This document shows positions 32,496 to 42,423 of a stretch of DNA of 64,000 nucleotides, one piece after another (within the stretch, counting starts at the first letter, position 1; each line of letters starts with the position of its first letter). Position numbers and translations under genes: made by a program. This DNA comes from Bacillus suaedaesalsae (GTDB lineage: Bacteria > Bacillota > Bacilli > Bacillales > SA4), in assembly GCF_016890225.1 (NCBI RefSeq), contig NZ_JAFELM010000016.1, positions 124,001 to 188,000 of the forward strand, written 5' to 3'. Below the pieces are notes generated by a model that saw only the letters and a program-made list of their open reading frames with translations, did no database searches and was not told the origin of the DNA.

Positions 32496-33647
32496 TTAAA
32501 AAAAGTCTATAATACTCGCGGAACGCTTTGGTATCATTTGATCGAGCAGCTGTACCTTTTTCACAGTACCTTTAATCATATCCGCTTCGTATAAAAACTG
32601 AGCTGTTTGTGCCTGAAGAATGATAGCCGTTAACTCTTTAATTGTTAGAGTTATCCCTTCCTCTTCAGCATTTCCGACAACTACTTCACCATTTTCAATG
32701 ACAAGCGATTGATTGTTCCAATCTGCTTTGTCATCCTTTACGTGAAGTAAAAGTCTTTCATCAACTTTATTAAATGTGTATTGTTGTAAAAATCCTACAA
32801 CATCTACAATACGTGCCATAAAATAAGGTTCTACATCGATTTTTACTTTTGGATTCTTTAGTAGATAATGAAGTTGCTCATTCTCCGGGACAATTATTTT
32901 CACTTTTTCCACCATCGAATCATGCTGACAAATAAAGTTCCATAGACCTCTTCTTGACTCTCCGTTTAAATAAAAAAATTCTTGAACATCTAGAAGCTTA
33001 TCAGATACTTTATAAAATAAATAACCTGTTGGTCTAAGATCTTCATTAAAAAATACGGCAAACTGATATCCTTCAGAATAAACATGGTTTTCCCACCAAT
33101 TTCGATCACGCTTTAACATTCCGTTATAGTTTTGAGCAAACTGTTCATAGATTGTATTAATTATTTCTAAATCTTTTTGTACGGATAATCGTTTGATTGT
33201 ACCTGGGACTCCCGGCATAAACTGTAGGTCGGATTTTTCAATTGTATATTTTTTATGAGAGAAGCAAAGTTCCCAGCCGAATCGACGATAATATTCTATG
33301 TCAAAAGGATGCAGAAAACTAAGAACTTGACCCTTTTCTTTCATAGTCTTTAAAGCATGATCGATTAATCGTGCAACACTTCCACCACGGCGATACTCCG
33401 GCCATGTTGCAACACCTGCTACACCGCCCATTTTAACCTCTGCTTTTCCAATAAAAACAGATAAAGGATATAGATGTAGCTTTGATGTTAATGTGTCACC
33501 TTCGAATTCTCCCCAAACATCATGTAGATGAAAGCTTTCTCGTCTCTTCTGTTTGGATTCTTCAGACAACGAATATTGAAAGGCATATTGCGAAAGCTCT
33601 AAACTTTTATCGAATTCATCCAAAGTAATTTTTTTAATTTCACGCAT
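32496..33647 (-). CDS. Eis-like GNAT N-acetyltransferase
   Basis: The 383-residue protein has an N-terminal GNAT domain with VKMGGVAGVATWPEYRRGGSVARLI (acetyl-CoA motif of the Eis kind) and FLHPFDIEYYRRFGWE. A second GNAT-like region and a C-terminal SCP2-like part (residues about 285-383) follow. Members acetylate amines, sometimes aminoglycosides; the substrate here is unknown. The length is that of the family. Confidence 0.87.
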   Translation of the reverse strand: MREIKKITLDEFDKSLELSQYAFQYSLSEESKQKRRESFHLHDVWGEFEGDTLTSKLHLYPLSVFIGKAEVKMGGVAGVATWPEYRRGGSVARLIDHALKTMKEKGQVLSFLHPFDIEYYRRFGWELCFSHKKYTIEKSDLQFMPGVPGTIKRLSVQKDLEIINTIYEQFAQNYNGMLKRDRNWWENHVYSEGYQFAVFFNEDLRPTGYLFYKVSDKLLDVQEFFYLNGESRRGLWNFICQHDSMVEKVKIIVPENEQLHYLLKNPKVKIDVEPYFMARIVDVVGFLQQYTFNKVDERLLLHVKDDKADWNNQSLVIENGEVVVGNAEEEGITLTIKELTAIILQAQTAQFLYEADMIKGTVKKVQLLDQMIPKRSASIIDFF

Positions 33648-33775
33648 AATTTTCCTCTTTTCTCCATTAAATTTTAAAAGTATTTAAAAAATTCGAGACT
33701 CGAAACATTTCCATTGCTTTTTTTCTATTTCGCTCCTAAACTATTATCAAGTCATAAACTAAGAGGTTACTAGAG

Positions 33776-34708
33776 ATGAATAATAATACTCAAGGAGCAG
33801 GGATCATAGCCGCTGCCCTGTCTTATGTAATTTGGGGCTTTCTCCCATTATACTGGAAACTACTCGACCATGTCTCTGCGAGTGAAATTCTTGCTCATCG
33901 AATTGTTTGGTCTTTTGTTTTCATGATCGTGATATTACTCATTGCCAACAAGTTAAAGTTATTTTGGACTGATGTTAAAGAACTGATAACAAACCGAAAG
34001 AGGTTCATCGCTATTACATCTGCTTCCATCATTATCAGCTTAAATTGGGTGTTATATATTTGGGCTGTGAATACAGATCAAGTTGTTCAAGCAAGTCTCG
34101 GATACTATATTAATCCACTCATTAGTATATTACTTGGTATCTTTGTGTTGAAAGAAAGACTAACATTCTGGCAAACTATATCGTTTGCACTTGCCACTGT
34201 TGGCGTACTTTATTTAACCATTCATTTCGGTACGATTCCGTGGATCGCCTTATTATTAGCTATTAGTTTCGGGATATATGGACTGATTAAAAAAATGGTA
34301 AATCTAAGTCCTATGACTGGCCTTGCTATCGAAACAATGCTTATTACTCCTATTGCCTTGTTATTTTTAAGTTTTATTCAAATAGATGGCACTGGTAAAT
34401 TTGCAAGCGGTACACTAGATTCTCTTCTCTTATTGGGAGCCGGTGTTGCTACTGCAGTTCCGTTACTTTTATTTGCAAGTGGTGCTAAGAAAATTCCACT
34501 TTCAATGATCGGTTTTTTACAATATATCGCACCAACCTTAATGTTAATCATTGGTGTATTTCTCTATCATGAACCATTTACGAAATATCATCTAATTGCC
34601 TTTGTATGTATTTGGTCAGCACTTGCGATTTATTATTTATCTAAGTCTAAAATTTTTGTTGCACTTGAAACGAAGATGTTAGCCCACAAGAAAAAGTATA
34701 CTGCATAA
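33776..34708 (+). CDS. rarD: RarD-type EamA family transporter
   Basis: The 310-residue protein has ten TM helices, two EamA repeats and the RarD opening GIIAAALSYVIWGFLPLYWKLL...EILAHRIVWS. It is probably a metabolite exporter in the cytoplasmic membrane. E. coli RarD is linked to chloramphenicol sensitivity, which does not define its substrate. Repeat A4 starts 43 nt after the stop. Confidence 0.88.
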   Translation: MNNNTQGAGIIAAALSYVIWGFLPLYWKLLDHVSASEILAHRIVWSFVFMIVILLIANKLKLFWTDVKELITNRKRFIAITSASIIISLNWVLYIWAVNTDQVVQASLGYYINPLISILLGIFVLKERLTFWQTISFALATVGVLYLTIHFGTIPWIALLLAISFGIYGLIKKMVNLSPMTGLAIETMLITPIALLFLSFIQIDGTGKFASGTLDSLLLLGAGVATAVPLLLFASGAKKIPLSMIGFLQYIAPTLMLIIGVFLYHEPFTKYHLIAFVCIWSALAIYYLSKSKIFVALETKMLAHKKKYTA

Positions 34709-34750
34709 ACTTGTAACGTCTTTTGCTGAATATTAAAATTGTTTAAATTA

Positions 34751-35082
34751 GAGGTTGGGACAAAACTAAAACACGATACTCTAAAGACGAACAATTTGAA
34801 ATTAGATAGCCTTTTAATACAGCTGTTAATTTCCGTGCAAGACTTCTCTTTCCGCGGGCGGTTGGTGAGCCTCCTCAGTCGTTCCTCCTGAGGGGTCTCA
34901 CCTAACTCGCTTCTCCCGCAGGAGTCTTCATCTTGCACTCCAATTAACAGCTAGAACAAACTTAAAACAAAACGGAGTCTCTAACAAAACAAATAAAAAA
35001 ATCCGAACTCATTCAAATCCTAAACGAATTTGAGATGATTGTTCGGATTTTTCTTCGCCGAAAATACTTTTGGCCCAGCCTC
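34751..35082 (+). repeat. Family A dispersed element, diverged copy A4
   Basis: The left end is GAGGTTGGGACAAAA and the right end TTTTGGCCCAGCCTC. A family-B core lies inverted in the middle (about 34834-34945: CTTTCCGCGGGCGG..GTGAGCCTCCTCAG..TGAGGGGTCTCAC..CTCCCGCAGGAGTC). The terminator-like hairpin is present in altered sequence (AATCCGAACTCATTCAAAT .. ATTTGAGATGATTGTTCGGATTTTT, about 35001-35053). The gap 34709-35353 shows no gene. Confidence 0.8.
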
Positions 35083-35353
35083 TTTTTCAGGATTCATGCA
35101 ACGTTTGTAGAAGTTCTTTTACTAAGATTACAGGTGAAACTACAAGATAACATAATTCACCACTATGGGAACGTATGGAGGCAGAATACTAACAATCGTG
35201 AACATAATTAAGCATAGTAGGATAATAGATAATTGATTTTCAGCTAATGTAGGATTTCTGACAATATTTTCTTAGGAACTACTATTGAAGATTTGCTAAT
35301 ATAAGGTGTATGGTTAATAGATTATTTGATATTGAAGGTAGAGGTGGGTAACA

Positions 35354-36151
35354 TTGCTCTATTATAAATCCTATGAATTAAGTGATTTTCATGAATGGGT
35401 AGTCTTTATTCATGGTGCAGGTGGAAGCTCGTCTGTTTGGTATAAGCAAGTGAAAGAGTTTAAAAAGCATTTTAATGTTTTGTTGATAGATTTAAGAGGT
35501 CATGGTAAGTCTAGAAACCCGAAGATCTTAAATAGGAAATATTCCTTTGATAATGTCAGCCGGGATATTATTGAAATTTTAGACCATATCAATATTAAGG
35601 AAGCCCATTTTGTGGGGATATCATTAGGAACAATACTAATTAGAAATATTGCTGAAATAAATCCTAATAGAGTAAAATCAATGATTTTAGGTGGAGCTAT
35701 AATTCGCCTAAATACTCGTGTTAAAACACTCATAAGTCTAGGTAATTTCTCAAAGAAAATCATTCCGTATATGTGGTTATATAAATTCTTTGCTTGGTGC
35801 TTAATGCCTAAAAAAAGGCATCATGAATCTCGTATGCTATTTGTTAATCAAGCTAAAAAACTATGTCAAAAGGAATTTATTAAATGGTTCAAGTTAACAA
35901 GTGATGTAGTACCTCTATTAGTTCAATTTGAAGAGAATAAGGTTGATATTCCAACTTTGTATGTGATGGGGCAAGAGGATTATATGTTTCTCTATCCTGT
36001 AGAAGAAGTTGTGAAAAAGAGTAAACAAGCTCGGTTAGAGGTTATACAAGACAGTGGCCATGTATGTAATGTCGATAAACCTGAGATATTTAATCAGGTT
36101 TCCATTGAGTTCTTACTGAAGCTTTATAAGAGTAAGGTCGCCTTGCCTTAA
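35354..36151 (+). CDS. alpha/beta hydrolase
   Basis: The 265-residue protein has the oxyanion HGAGGSSSVW, the LIDLRGHGKS strand, the nucleophile elbow G-I-S-L-G, an acidic residue in MGQEDYMF and the final catalytic His in DSGHVCNVDKPE. This is a complete serine-hydrolase triad. The substrate is unknown. The start is TTG at 35354, preceded by AGAGGTGGG. Composition is more AT-rich than its neighbours. Confidence 0.85.
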   Translation: MLYYKSYELSDFHEWVVFIHGAGGSSSVWYKQVKEFKKHFNVLLIDLRGHGKSRNPKILNRKYSFDNVSRDIIEILDHINIKEAHFVGISLGTILIRNIAEINPNRVKSMILGGAIIRLNTRVKTLISLGNFSKKIIPYMWLYKFFAWCLMPKKRHHESRMLFVNQAKKLCQKEFIKWFKLTSDVVPLLVQFEENKVDIPTLYVMGQEDYMFLYPVEEVVKKSKQARLEVIQDSGHVCNVDKPEIFNQVSIEFLLKLYKSKVALP

Positions 36152-36197
36152 GACTTGATAATTTTTTTCAAGGTAAAAAAGCTCTGGATAAAAACAA

Positions 36198-36225
36198 GAC
36201 GCTAGAATAACAACTAGCGTCTTTT
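36198..36225. terminator. bidirectional terminator
   Basis: GACGCTAG / CTAGCGTC with TTTT on the plus strand and TTGTTTTT on the minus strand. It ends the hydrolase gene and the small minus-strand reading frame. Confidence 0.8.
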
Positions 36226-36360
36226 CTGCATTTTTTTCGTAATTACTTGTGAAAGATAGTTGCCTTCATCCAACGCAGCTTCAACTAGTTGATCATTAGG
36301 AAGAAAAGAGCTAACTCCCCCCTCCTATGTAGTCAACAGTTTAGCTAATGCTTGAGGCAC
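36202..36360 (-). pseudogene. broken small gene or non-canonical small ORF
   Basis: On the minus strand GTG at 36360 reads MPQALAKLLTT, then TAG (36325-36327), then continues in frame EGGVSSFLPNDQLVEAALD.. to ..KKMQKRR and a stop at 36202, directly at a good terminator. The second part looks like a genuine helical basic C-terminus. AGGAGGGGGG follows the TAG, so it could also be a short cistron with an unusual start. I do not recognise the family. Confidence 0.4.
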
Positions 36361-36368
36361 ATGGCTAA

Positions 36369-37550
36369 TTATGATTTTTCCGCAACTATTGTATACGTTT
36401 TAGGAAGCCCTATGTCATGATTTTTATGATTCGGCTCTTCTTCTAAAACCCTGATCACGAGTCCTTCGTTTGCAATTGACGTTACCACTTCTCCAATTGT
36501 CCACTTACGTTGAAGCACTTTTCCTAAACTTCCTTCTGCTTCATCACCCATATGCTTTGAGAACGCTACACGTTGCTCTTCAAAATTAGGCGTGAAGTAA
36601 TTTCCAGTCACTTTATGCTTCTTACCTGAAGAAGTAATAAGCTTTGTTGAAATAGGATGAAACTCATGAAGGATGAATTGTCCACCTTGCTTCAATAAAG
36701 AGTGAATCACTTGTATTAATGGCTGAAGATCAACAAAGTAGTGAAGGACACCTAATTCCATTAATACAAAATCCGCTGAGTCTTGGACCGTTTCCATTGG
36801 AATCGAAAACACATCAGTACGAATATAGTCCATTTTAACTCCCGCTGCTTCTGCTAACTTCTGAGCGTATCGTTCATTTTCCTGTGAAAAGTCTACAACC
36901 GTTACATGAGCTCCAAGTACGGACAATGCTACTCCTTTTATTCCGTTAGACCCTAATAGATGAACGATTTTTTTATCTTTCACATTACCAAAATACTTGT
37001 AAAAAGGATGAAGACGCCATGCAGGGTTTTCTATGATTTTTTGGGCCATCACTTCTTCTTCTCCATAGCGAGTGACAAGAGCATCATACTGGTCTTGATT
37101 CCATGCTTGTTCATTAATTGACGTTATTTCATTTTGTAATTGTCCTAAATAAGTATGTATTTCTTTCTCATATTTGTTTCGTTGATACAAGTACGAGTAG
37201 AGAGACTGAACCCATACTTCCACACCATTTTTCTCAATCACAATACGATATGGATTTGTTTTAATCGTTGTATTAAAGTGACATAGTATTTGCACTTCTA
37301 CTTCGTCTATCTTGATTGAAAAATCGGCTTGTCTTGCCGTTTTAGTTATAGGTGTTATCACCTTATCTTGAAGCTGTGAATATAATTGTTCGAATGAATC
37401 CCACTGTACCTCTACATACTCACACTTAGAAAGTTGAACTTCTACCCCTTGAAGTAAAAGGGCAGTTTCTTGTATAAATTGATAAGGAATTTGTTTATTT
37501 AGAAGCTCCGAAAGCTTTACTAATGCATGTATTACTTTTTCATTTTTCAT
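36369..37550 (-). CDS. SAM-dependent methyltransferase with N-terminal NTase-like domain
   Basis: The 393-residue protein has a C-terminal class I methyltransferase domain (VHLLGSNGIKGVALSVLGAHVTVVDFS for motif I/II, DFVLMELGVLHYF for motif IV). The first 150 residues resemble a degenerate nucleotidyltransferase fold: helix with ETALLLQGV, then EVQWDSFEQLY and FSIKIDEVEVQI. I start at ATG 37550, where AGGTG is 9 nt upstream; a longer frame to 37595 lacks an SD. The substrate is unknown; the fusion of the two halves is an inference by eye. Confidence 0.8.
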   Translation of the reverse strand: MKNEKVIHALVKLSELLNKQIPYQFIQETALLLQGVEVQLSKCEYVEVQWDSFEQLYSQLQDKVITPITKTARQADFSIKIDEVEVQILCHFNTTIKTNPYRIVIEKNGVEVWVQSLYSYLYQRNKYEKEIHTYLGQLQNEITSINEQAWNQDQYDALVTRYGEEEVMAQKIIENPAWRLHPFYKYFGNVKDKKIVHLLGSNGIKGVALSVLGAHVTVVDFSQENERYAQKLAEAAGVKMDYIRTDVFSIPMETVQDSADFVLMELGVLHYFVDLQPLIQVIHSLLKQGGQFILHEFHPISTKLITSSGKKHKVTGNYFTPNFEEQRVAFSKHMGDEAEGSLGKVLQRKWTIGEVVTSIANEGLVIRVLEEEPNHKNHDIGLPKTYTIVAEKS

Positions 37551-37611
37551 CTCATAAACACCTGTTTTCTTTATCGTTACAATCATTATTACCAAATTTT
37601 AGGCATCGTAA

Positions 37612-37646
37612 AAAAGTTGATCATGCTTTTAACATGATCAACTTTT
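37612..37646. terminator. terminator of the tdh-kbl operon
   Basis: AAAAGTTGATCATG / CATGATCAACTTTT, active in either direction. Confidence 0.85.
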
Positions 37647-37649
37647 CCA

Positions 37650-38597
37650 TTACGATAATTTTTGTTTTAGCTTTTCTAGCATGTCCTTTGTCATTTTCTC
37701 AAGGTCATACTCTGCTTTGAAGCCCCATTCTTCCATTGCACATGTTGCATCTATTGAGTTTGGCCAGCTGTTTGCAATACCTTGTCTTACTGGATCGACA
37801 TTGTAGCTCATCTCAAAGCTTGGGATATGCTTTCGAATCTCAGCAGCTATCTGTTCTGGTTCAAAGCTCATTGCCGTAACGTTGAAGGAATTACGATGTT
37901 TCAAGTTAGCTGGATCTGCTTCCATTAAAGAAACAATTGCTTGCAATGCATCAGGCATGTACATCATATCCATATATGTGCCTTTATCGATGTAAGACGT
38001 ATATTTCCCCTCTTTAATTGCTTCATAATAAATTTCTACTGCATAGTCAGTCGTACCACCACCAGGAGGTGCAACATATGAAATTAAACCAGGAAAGCGT
38101 AATCCTCGCGTGTCTAATCCGAACTTATGGAAATAGTAGTCACATAAAAGCTCTCCCGCTACTTTATTCACACCATACATGGTAGTTGGACGTTGGATTG
38201 TATCCTGTGGTGTTGAATCCTTCGGTGTAGCAGGACCAAAAGCACCTATTGAACTTGGTGTAAAGAATTGACAATTTAATTCCCTACTAACTTCTAATGC
38301 ATTAACGAGCCCACCCATATTTAAGTTCCACGCAAGAAGCGGCTTCGCTTCTGCTGTTGCAGATAATAATGCAGCCAAATGCATAACTGTATCTACTTCA
38401 TATTTCTTCGCAATCGAAAACATTGCTTTATCATCCATTACATCGAGCAGCTCAAAAGGTCCGTTCGTCACAACGTCACTTTCTACCTTACGAATGTCTG
38501 TAGCAATTACATTTTCTGCCCCATAGATTCCTCTTAGCTTCCCGATAAGCTCAGAACCGATTTGTCCAAGAGCCCCTGTAACTAGTATCTTTTTCAT
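37650..38597 (-). CDS. tdh: L-threonine 3-dehydrogenase, SDR type
   Basis: The 315-residue extended short-chain dehydrogenase has NAD motif TGALGQIG, acidic D after the second strand (ATDIRK), PSSIGAFGP and catalytic YGVNK. It oxidises L-threonine to 2-amino-3-ketobutyrate. The next gene upstream, kbl, uses that product, and the pair is separated by only 36 nt. The SDR form differs from the zinc-dependent Tdh of E. coli. Confidence 0.93.
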   Translation of the reverse strand: MKKILVTGALGQIGSELIGKLRGIYGAENVIATDIRKVESDVVTNGPFELLDVMDDKAMFSIAKKYEVDTVMHLAALLSATAEAKPLLAWNLNMGGLVNALEVSRELNCQFFTPSSIGAFGPATPKDSTPQDTIQRPTTMYGVNKVAGELLCDYYFHKFGLDTRGLRFPGLISYVAPPGGGTTDYAVEIYYEAIKEGKYTSYIDKGTYMDMMYMPDALQAIVSLMEADPANLKHRNSFNVTAMSFEPEQIAAEIRKHIPSFEMSYNVDPVRQGIANSWPNSIDATCAMEEWGFKAEYDLEKMTKDMLEKLKQKLS

Positions 38598-38633
38598 TCC
38601 TCTTCCCCCATTAATACAAGATTTCGCAAAGTC

Positions 38634-39824
38634 CTAAATAATTCCCATTTCTTTTCCTACTTTTTCATAAATCGCTATAGCTGAATCAAGCATTTCTTTT
38701 GTATGTGCAGCCGTCGGCATATTACGCACACGTCCTGTACCACGTGGAACAGTCGGGAATACGATTGACTTTGCATATACTCCCTCTTCGTTTAATCTCT
38801 TACTAAATGTCTGAGTAACGGTTTCATCCCCAATAATACATGGAGTAATCGGTGTTTCACTATCACCTATGTTAAAGCCAAGCTCTTTTAAGCCCTTCTT
38901 TAAGTAATTTCCATTTTCCCAAAGCTTATCATGAAGCTCTGTGCTTGAAGAAAGAATTTCAATTGCCTTCATACTTGCTGCAACGTCGGCTGGAGTTAAT
39001 GAAGTCGAGAATAAGAACGGACGACTACGTACTTTTAACCAATCGATTAAGTTTTGTTTACCAGCCACATATCCTCCAACAACACCAATTGCTTTTGAAA
39101 GTGTGCCAATTTGGAAATCAACTCGTGACTGTAATCCAAAATGCTTCACAGTTCCTGCACCTTTTCCAAGTACTCCTGAACCATGCGCATCATCCACATA
39201 AGTCATAATATCGAATTCTTCAGCTATATCGACAATATCTGGAAGATTTGCTACGTCTCCATCCATAGAGAAAACGCCGTCTGTAATAACCATTAACTTT
39301 TTATATTGACCCGATTCTCTCGCTTCTTTTGCTTTTTTACGTAAATCATCCATATCCGAGTGATTTACACGAATGATTTTCGCACGTGATAAACGACATC
39401 CATCAATGATTGAAGCGTGGTTTAATTCATCTGATAAAATCGCGTCATCTTTATCCATTACAGCTGAAATCGCTGCCATGTTACACATAAATCCAGATTG
39501 GTATGCAATCGCTGCTTCTGTTTGTTTGAACTGAGCGATTTTTTCCTCTAATTCAACATGAAGCTTTAATGTACCGTTAATTGTACGGACTGCACCAGCT
39601 CCTACACCATACTTTTCAATTGCTTCATCTGCTGCCTTTTTAAGTCGTTCGTCAGTTGCTAAACCAAGATAATTGTTAGACGATAAATTGATGAGTTCTC
39701 TACCACCGATTGTTATGACAGGACCATTCGGACTTTCTAATGGGTCGATTACGTTATATAATCCTCTTGCTTTTAAATCTTCTAAATTTTCGTTTAAGAA
39801 TAGCTCTAATGTTTTACTAGACAT
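38634..39824 (-). CDS. kbl: glycine C-acetyltransferase (2-amino-3-ketobutyrate CoA ligase)
   Basis: The 396-residue PLP enzyme cleaves 2-amino-3-ketobutyrate with CoA to glycine and acetyl-CoA. The PLP lysine is in [13 protein letters not shown], and [10 protein letters not shown] and NHASIIDG support the alpha-oxoamine synthase family. It forms a threonine-degradation operon with tdh. A strong cre-like site 33 nt upstream of the ATG suggests CcpA control. Confidence 0.95.
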   Translation of the reverse strand: MSSKTLELFLNENLEDLKARGLYNVIDPLESPNGPVITIGGRELINLSSNNYLGLATDERLKKAADEAIEKYGVGAGAVRTINGTLKLHVELEEKIAQFKQTEAAIAYQSGFMCNMAAISAVMDKDDAILSDELNHASIIDGCRLSRAKIIRVNHSDMDDLRKKAKEARESGQYKKLMVITDGVFSMDGDVANLPDIVDIAEEFDIMTYVDDAHGSGVLGKGAGTVKHFGLQSRVDFQIGTLSKAIGVVGGYVAGKQNLIDWLKVRSRPFLFSTSLTPADVAASMKAIEILSSSTELHDKLWENGNYLKKGLKELGFNIGDSETPITPCIIGDETVTQTFSKRLNEEGVYAKSIVFPTVPRGTGRVRNMPTAAHTKEMLDSAIAIYEKVGKEMGII

Positions 39825-39856
39825 GCTAATCCCTCCGATTTCATTTTATGTATTAT

Positions 39857-39870
39857 TGAAAGCGTTTTCT
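39857..39870 (-). promoter_or_regulatory. cre site upstream of kbl-tdh
   Basis: TGAAAGCGTTTTCT matches the cre consensus TGWAANCGNTNWCA at all but the last base. The site lies between promoter and start codon, where CcpA binding represses. Confidence 0.65.
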
Positions 39871-39951
39871 ATACCCATGTGAAACAGATGCCTTCAAATT
39901 TGAAAGACATCAGTTCTTTTTCTTTTTTTACCTACTATAGAATAACATATT

Positions 39952-40410
39952 TTACGAATTTGTTCGTAGTTTTCCTTCATCTGTATGGGCAAAACCTCTT
40001 GTCATCGTTTTAATTTTCGTTACAAGGCGAAACCTTAGTGCTGACCAGTCTTCATCAACCGCAACTTGTCTCACTGGCTCATACCCCTGCGATGCGAGAA
40101 GTGGGGCAACCGTATCACGGCTGCAGTTTAAGCCTTTATAAACTTTGGAAGATTTCTTCGGATAACATAACCATAACAATCCATCTTCAGTGATAACTTC
40201 TGTAGCTTTAAAGCCAAGCTCCTGAATTTCTTCATTTGATGTACCAAATAGTTGTACAAAAGAATATGTAGTATCTTTTATTTCAGTATGAATGTTTGCA
40301 TCAAAAGAAGCCATCATCACTTGATATTCCTTCGGTGCATTCAAAATTAAGATAGGCTTGCTTAAATCTTTTACATTCAGCTTTTTTAAAATCGGATGAA
40401 TTTCGTTCAT
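39952..40410 (-). CDS. DUF3052-like protein
   Basis: The 152-residue soluble protein contains LLWLCYPKKSSKVYKGLNCSRD and VRQVAVDEDWSALRFR, the block I associate with DUF3052 proteins. The function is unknown. CTCCTT (AAGGAG on the minus strand) precedes the ATG. Confidence 0.75.
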   Translation of the reverse strand: MNEIHPILKKLNVKDLSKPILILNAPKEYQVMMASFDANIHTEIKDTTYSFVQLFGTSNEEIQELGFKATEVITEDGLLWLCYPKKSSKVYKGLNCSRDTVAPLLASQGYEPVRQVAVDEDWSALRFRLVTKIKTMTRGFAHTDEGKLRTNS

Positions 40411-40556
40411 TTGAATCTTCTCCTTTATTTATACCTAGTATTACTAGTTTATTGAAACTCACTATATAACGCAAATGGTGTCAATCAACTCTTTCATTTA
40501 GGTTGTTTTTGCATAAGTAGTTGTTTTACAAACAAGTATAGAATCACGTAGTTTAG

Positions 40557-40660
40557 TAAGGTTTCGGGCATCTTTTCGTTTAAGAAATGAATATCACATA
40601 TTACTGAAGATTTAACTGAAATTAGAATAGGTAACAAGCAACATGTTTACGAAAAGAGCA
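40557..40660 (+). repeat. Family C dispersed element, copy C1
   Basis: It starts TAAGGTTTCGGGCATCTTTTCGT, continues GAAGATTTAACTGAAATTAGAATAGGTAAC and ends ACGAAAAGAGC. The ends form inverted arms. Outside it, the gap 40411-40762 contains no other clear feature. Confidence 0.65.
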
Positions 40661-40762
40661 TTTCATTTATTCCTACTAAAAAGTGGAGTATAGCGTTTTT
40701 CCTTAGAAAATAGTATGATGATGCAAGATATTATTAGTGAAATTGGGGGATTTGAATAGATT

Positions 40763-42322
40763 ATGAGCTTACTAACAGTTGAAGAGTTAAGTCATAGCTT
40801 TGGTGATCGCACATTATTTAAAGATGTTTCCTTCCGTCTATTAGCTGGTGAGCATATTGGTTTAGTAGGGGCAAACGGAGTAGGGAAGTCTACGTTGATG
40901 AACATCTTAACTGGGCAACTAGTTTACGATACAGGGCGAGTAGAATGGTTACCTACCGTTCAATACGGTTATCTTGATCAGCATACAGTATTAACACCTG
41001 GTAAAACGATTCGTGATATTTTAAGTGATGCCTTTTTACCTTTATATGAGAAGGAAAAGGAATTAAATGAAGTAACAGAAAAAATGGGAACAGCCTCTCC
41101 AGAAGAACTTGAGGAACTGTTAGAACAAATGGCAGAAATTCAAGATCGACTAGAAGCTGGCGGATTTTACATGCTAGACATTAAGATCGAAGAAACAGCT
41201 AGAGGTCTAGGTCTTGATGCAGTCGGTTTAGATCGTGATGTATCAGCACTTAGTGGTGGACAACGCACAAAGGTCCTTCTCGCTAAGCTATTGCTTGAGC
41301 AACCAGAAGTACTATTACTAGATGAGCCTACAAACTATTTAGATGTGGAGCACATTCGATGGCTTGTATCTTATTTAAGAGAATATCCGAATGCATTTCT
41401 ATTAATCTCACATGATACCGAATTCATGAATCAAGTGACAGGTGTTATTTTCCACCTAGAATTCAGCAAATTAACTCGATATACAGCAACCTACGAGAAA
41501 TTTTTAGAGCTTGCGGAAATTAATAAAAATCAGCACATTAATGCATATGAAAAACAAAAAGAGTTCATCAAGAAACAAGAAGATTTCATTGCAAAAAATA
41601 AAGCACGTTACTCAACTACCGGTCGTGCAAAAAGCCGTCAAAAGCAACTTGACCGTATGGAACGTATCGACAGGCCCGAAACCGCACTTAAGCCTACGTT
41701 TGAGTTTAAAGAGTCTAGAGGTAGTAGCCGTTACGTATTTGAAGGAACAGATTTAGAAATAGGTTATTCATCGCCACTTCTTCCGAAAATGTCTATGACC
41801 ATTGAACGTGGAGAAAAAATTGCGATTGTAGGCTGTAACGGAGTAGGGAAATCTACATTATTAAAAACTATCTTAGGTAAAATCAAACCATTAGGCGGAA
41901 AAGCTGTTCAGGGTGACTTCTTATTTCCATCTTATTTTGAACAAGAAGTAAAGGCAGAGAATATGACACCGATCGATGATGTATGGAATGCCTTTCCTAG
42001 CATGGATCAACACCAGGTTCGTGCAGCTCTTGCAAGATGCGGACTCAAAAATGAACATATCTCGCGCCCACTTAGTCAATTAAGTGGTGGAGAGCAAGCA
42101 AAGGTTCGTTTATGTAAGCTATTAATGGAAGAAAGTAACTGGCTTCTATTTGATGAACCAACAAACCATTTAGATGTTGTCGCAAAGGAAGAACTAAAGC
42201 GAGCAATGAAAGCTTATAAAGGGACAATTGTCCTTGTATGTCACGAACCAGACTTTTACGAAGACTGGATAACGAAGGTTTGGGATGTAGAGGAATGGGC
42301 AAACCAAGCTGAGACTAAATAA
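40763..42322 (+). CDS. ABC-F family ATPase (YfmM-like)
   Basis: The 519-residue protein has two ABC domains without TM segments. Walker A is GANGVGKST and GCNGVGKST, the signatures LSGGQ and LSGGE, and Walker B LLLDEPTNYLD and LLFDEPTNHLD. The linker between them is the charged ABC-F arm (residues about 235-310). ABC-F proteins act on the ribosome to rescue stalled translation or protect against antibiotics. Which paralogue it is cannot be fixed; B. subtilis YfmM seems nearest. Confidence 0.9.
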   Translation: MSLLTVEELSHSFGDRTLFKDVSFRLLAGEHIGLVGANGVGKSTLMNILTGQLVYDTGRVEWLPTVQYGYLDQHTVLTPGKTIRDILSDAFLPLYEKEKELNEVTEKMGTASPEELEELLEQMAEIQDRLEAGGFYMLDIKIEETARGLGLDAVGLDRDVSALSGGQRTKVLLAKLLLEQPEVLLLDEPTNYLDVEHIRWLVSYLREYPNAFLLISHDTEFMNQVTGVIFHLEFSKLTRYTATYEKFLELAEINKNQHINAYEKQKEFIKKQEDFIAKNKARYSTTGRAKSRQKQLDRMERIDRPETALKPTFEFKESRGSSRYVFEGTDLEIGYSSPLLPKMSMTIERGEKIAIVGCNGVGKSTLLKTILGKIKPLGGKAVQGDFLFPSYFEQEVKAENMTPIDDVWNAFPSMDQHQVRAALARCGLKNEHISRPLSQLSGGEQAKVRLCKLLMEESNWLLFDEPTNHLDVVAKEELKRAMKAYKGTIVLVCHEPDFYEDWITKVWDVEEWANQAETK

Positions 42323-42329
42323 AAATGAA

Positions 42330-42356
42330 CAACCTGCCAACTGGCAGGTTTTTTTT
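42330..42356 (+). terminator. ABC-F gene terminator
   Basis: AACCTGCCA / TGGCAGGTT followed by eight or so T. Confidence 0.88.
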
Positions 42357-42423
42357 GTTTAAGACTTATTTCACCCCAAAACATAACGTTTCGAAAAAAC
42401 ACTATCTACGAAGACAGTCTTGT

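Noticed and set aside
34633-34938. A 101-codon minus-strand frame after rarD
   Set aside because: It is antisense to the rarD end and then passes through repeat A4.
34751-35082. CRISPR-like repeats in the repeat-rich gaps
   Set aside because: There is no regular repeat-spacer array and no cas gene.
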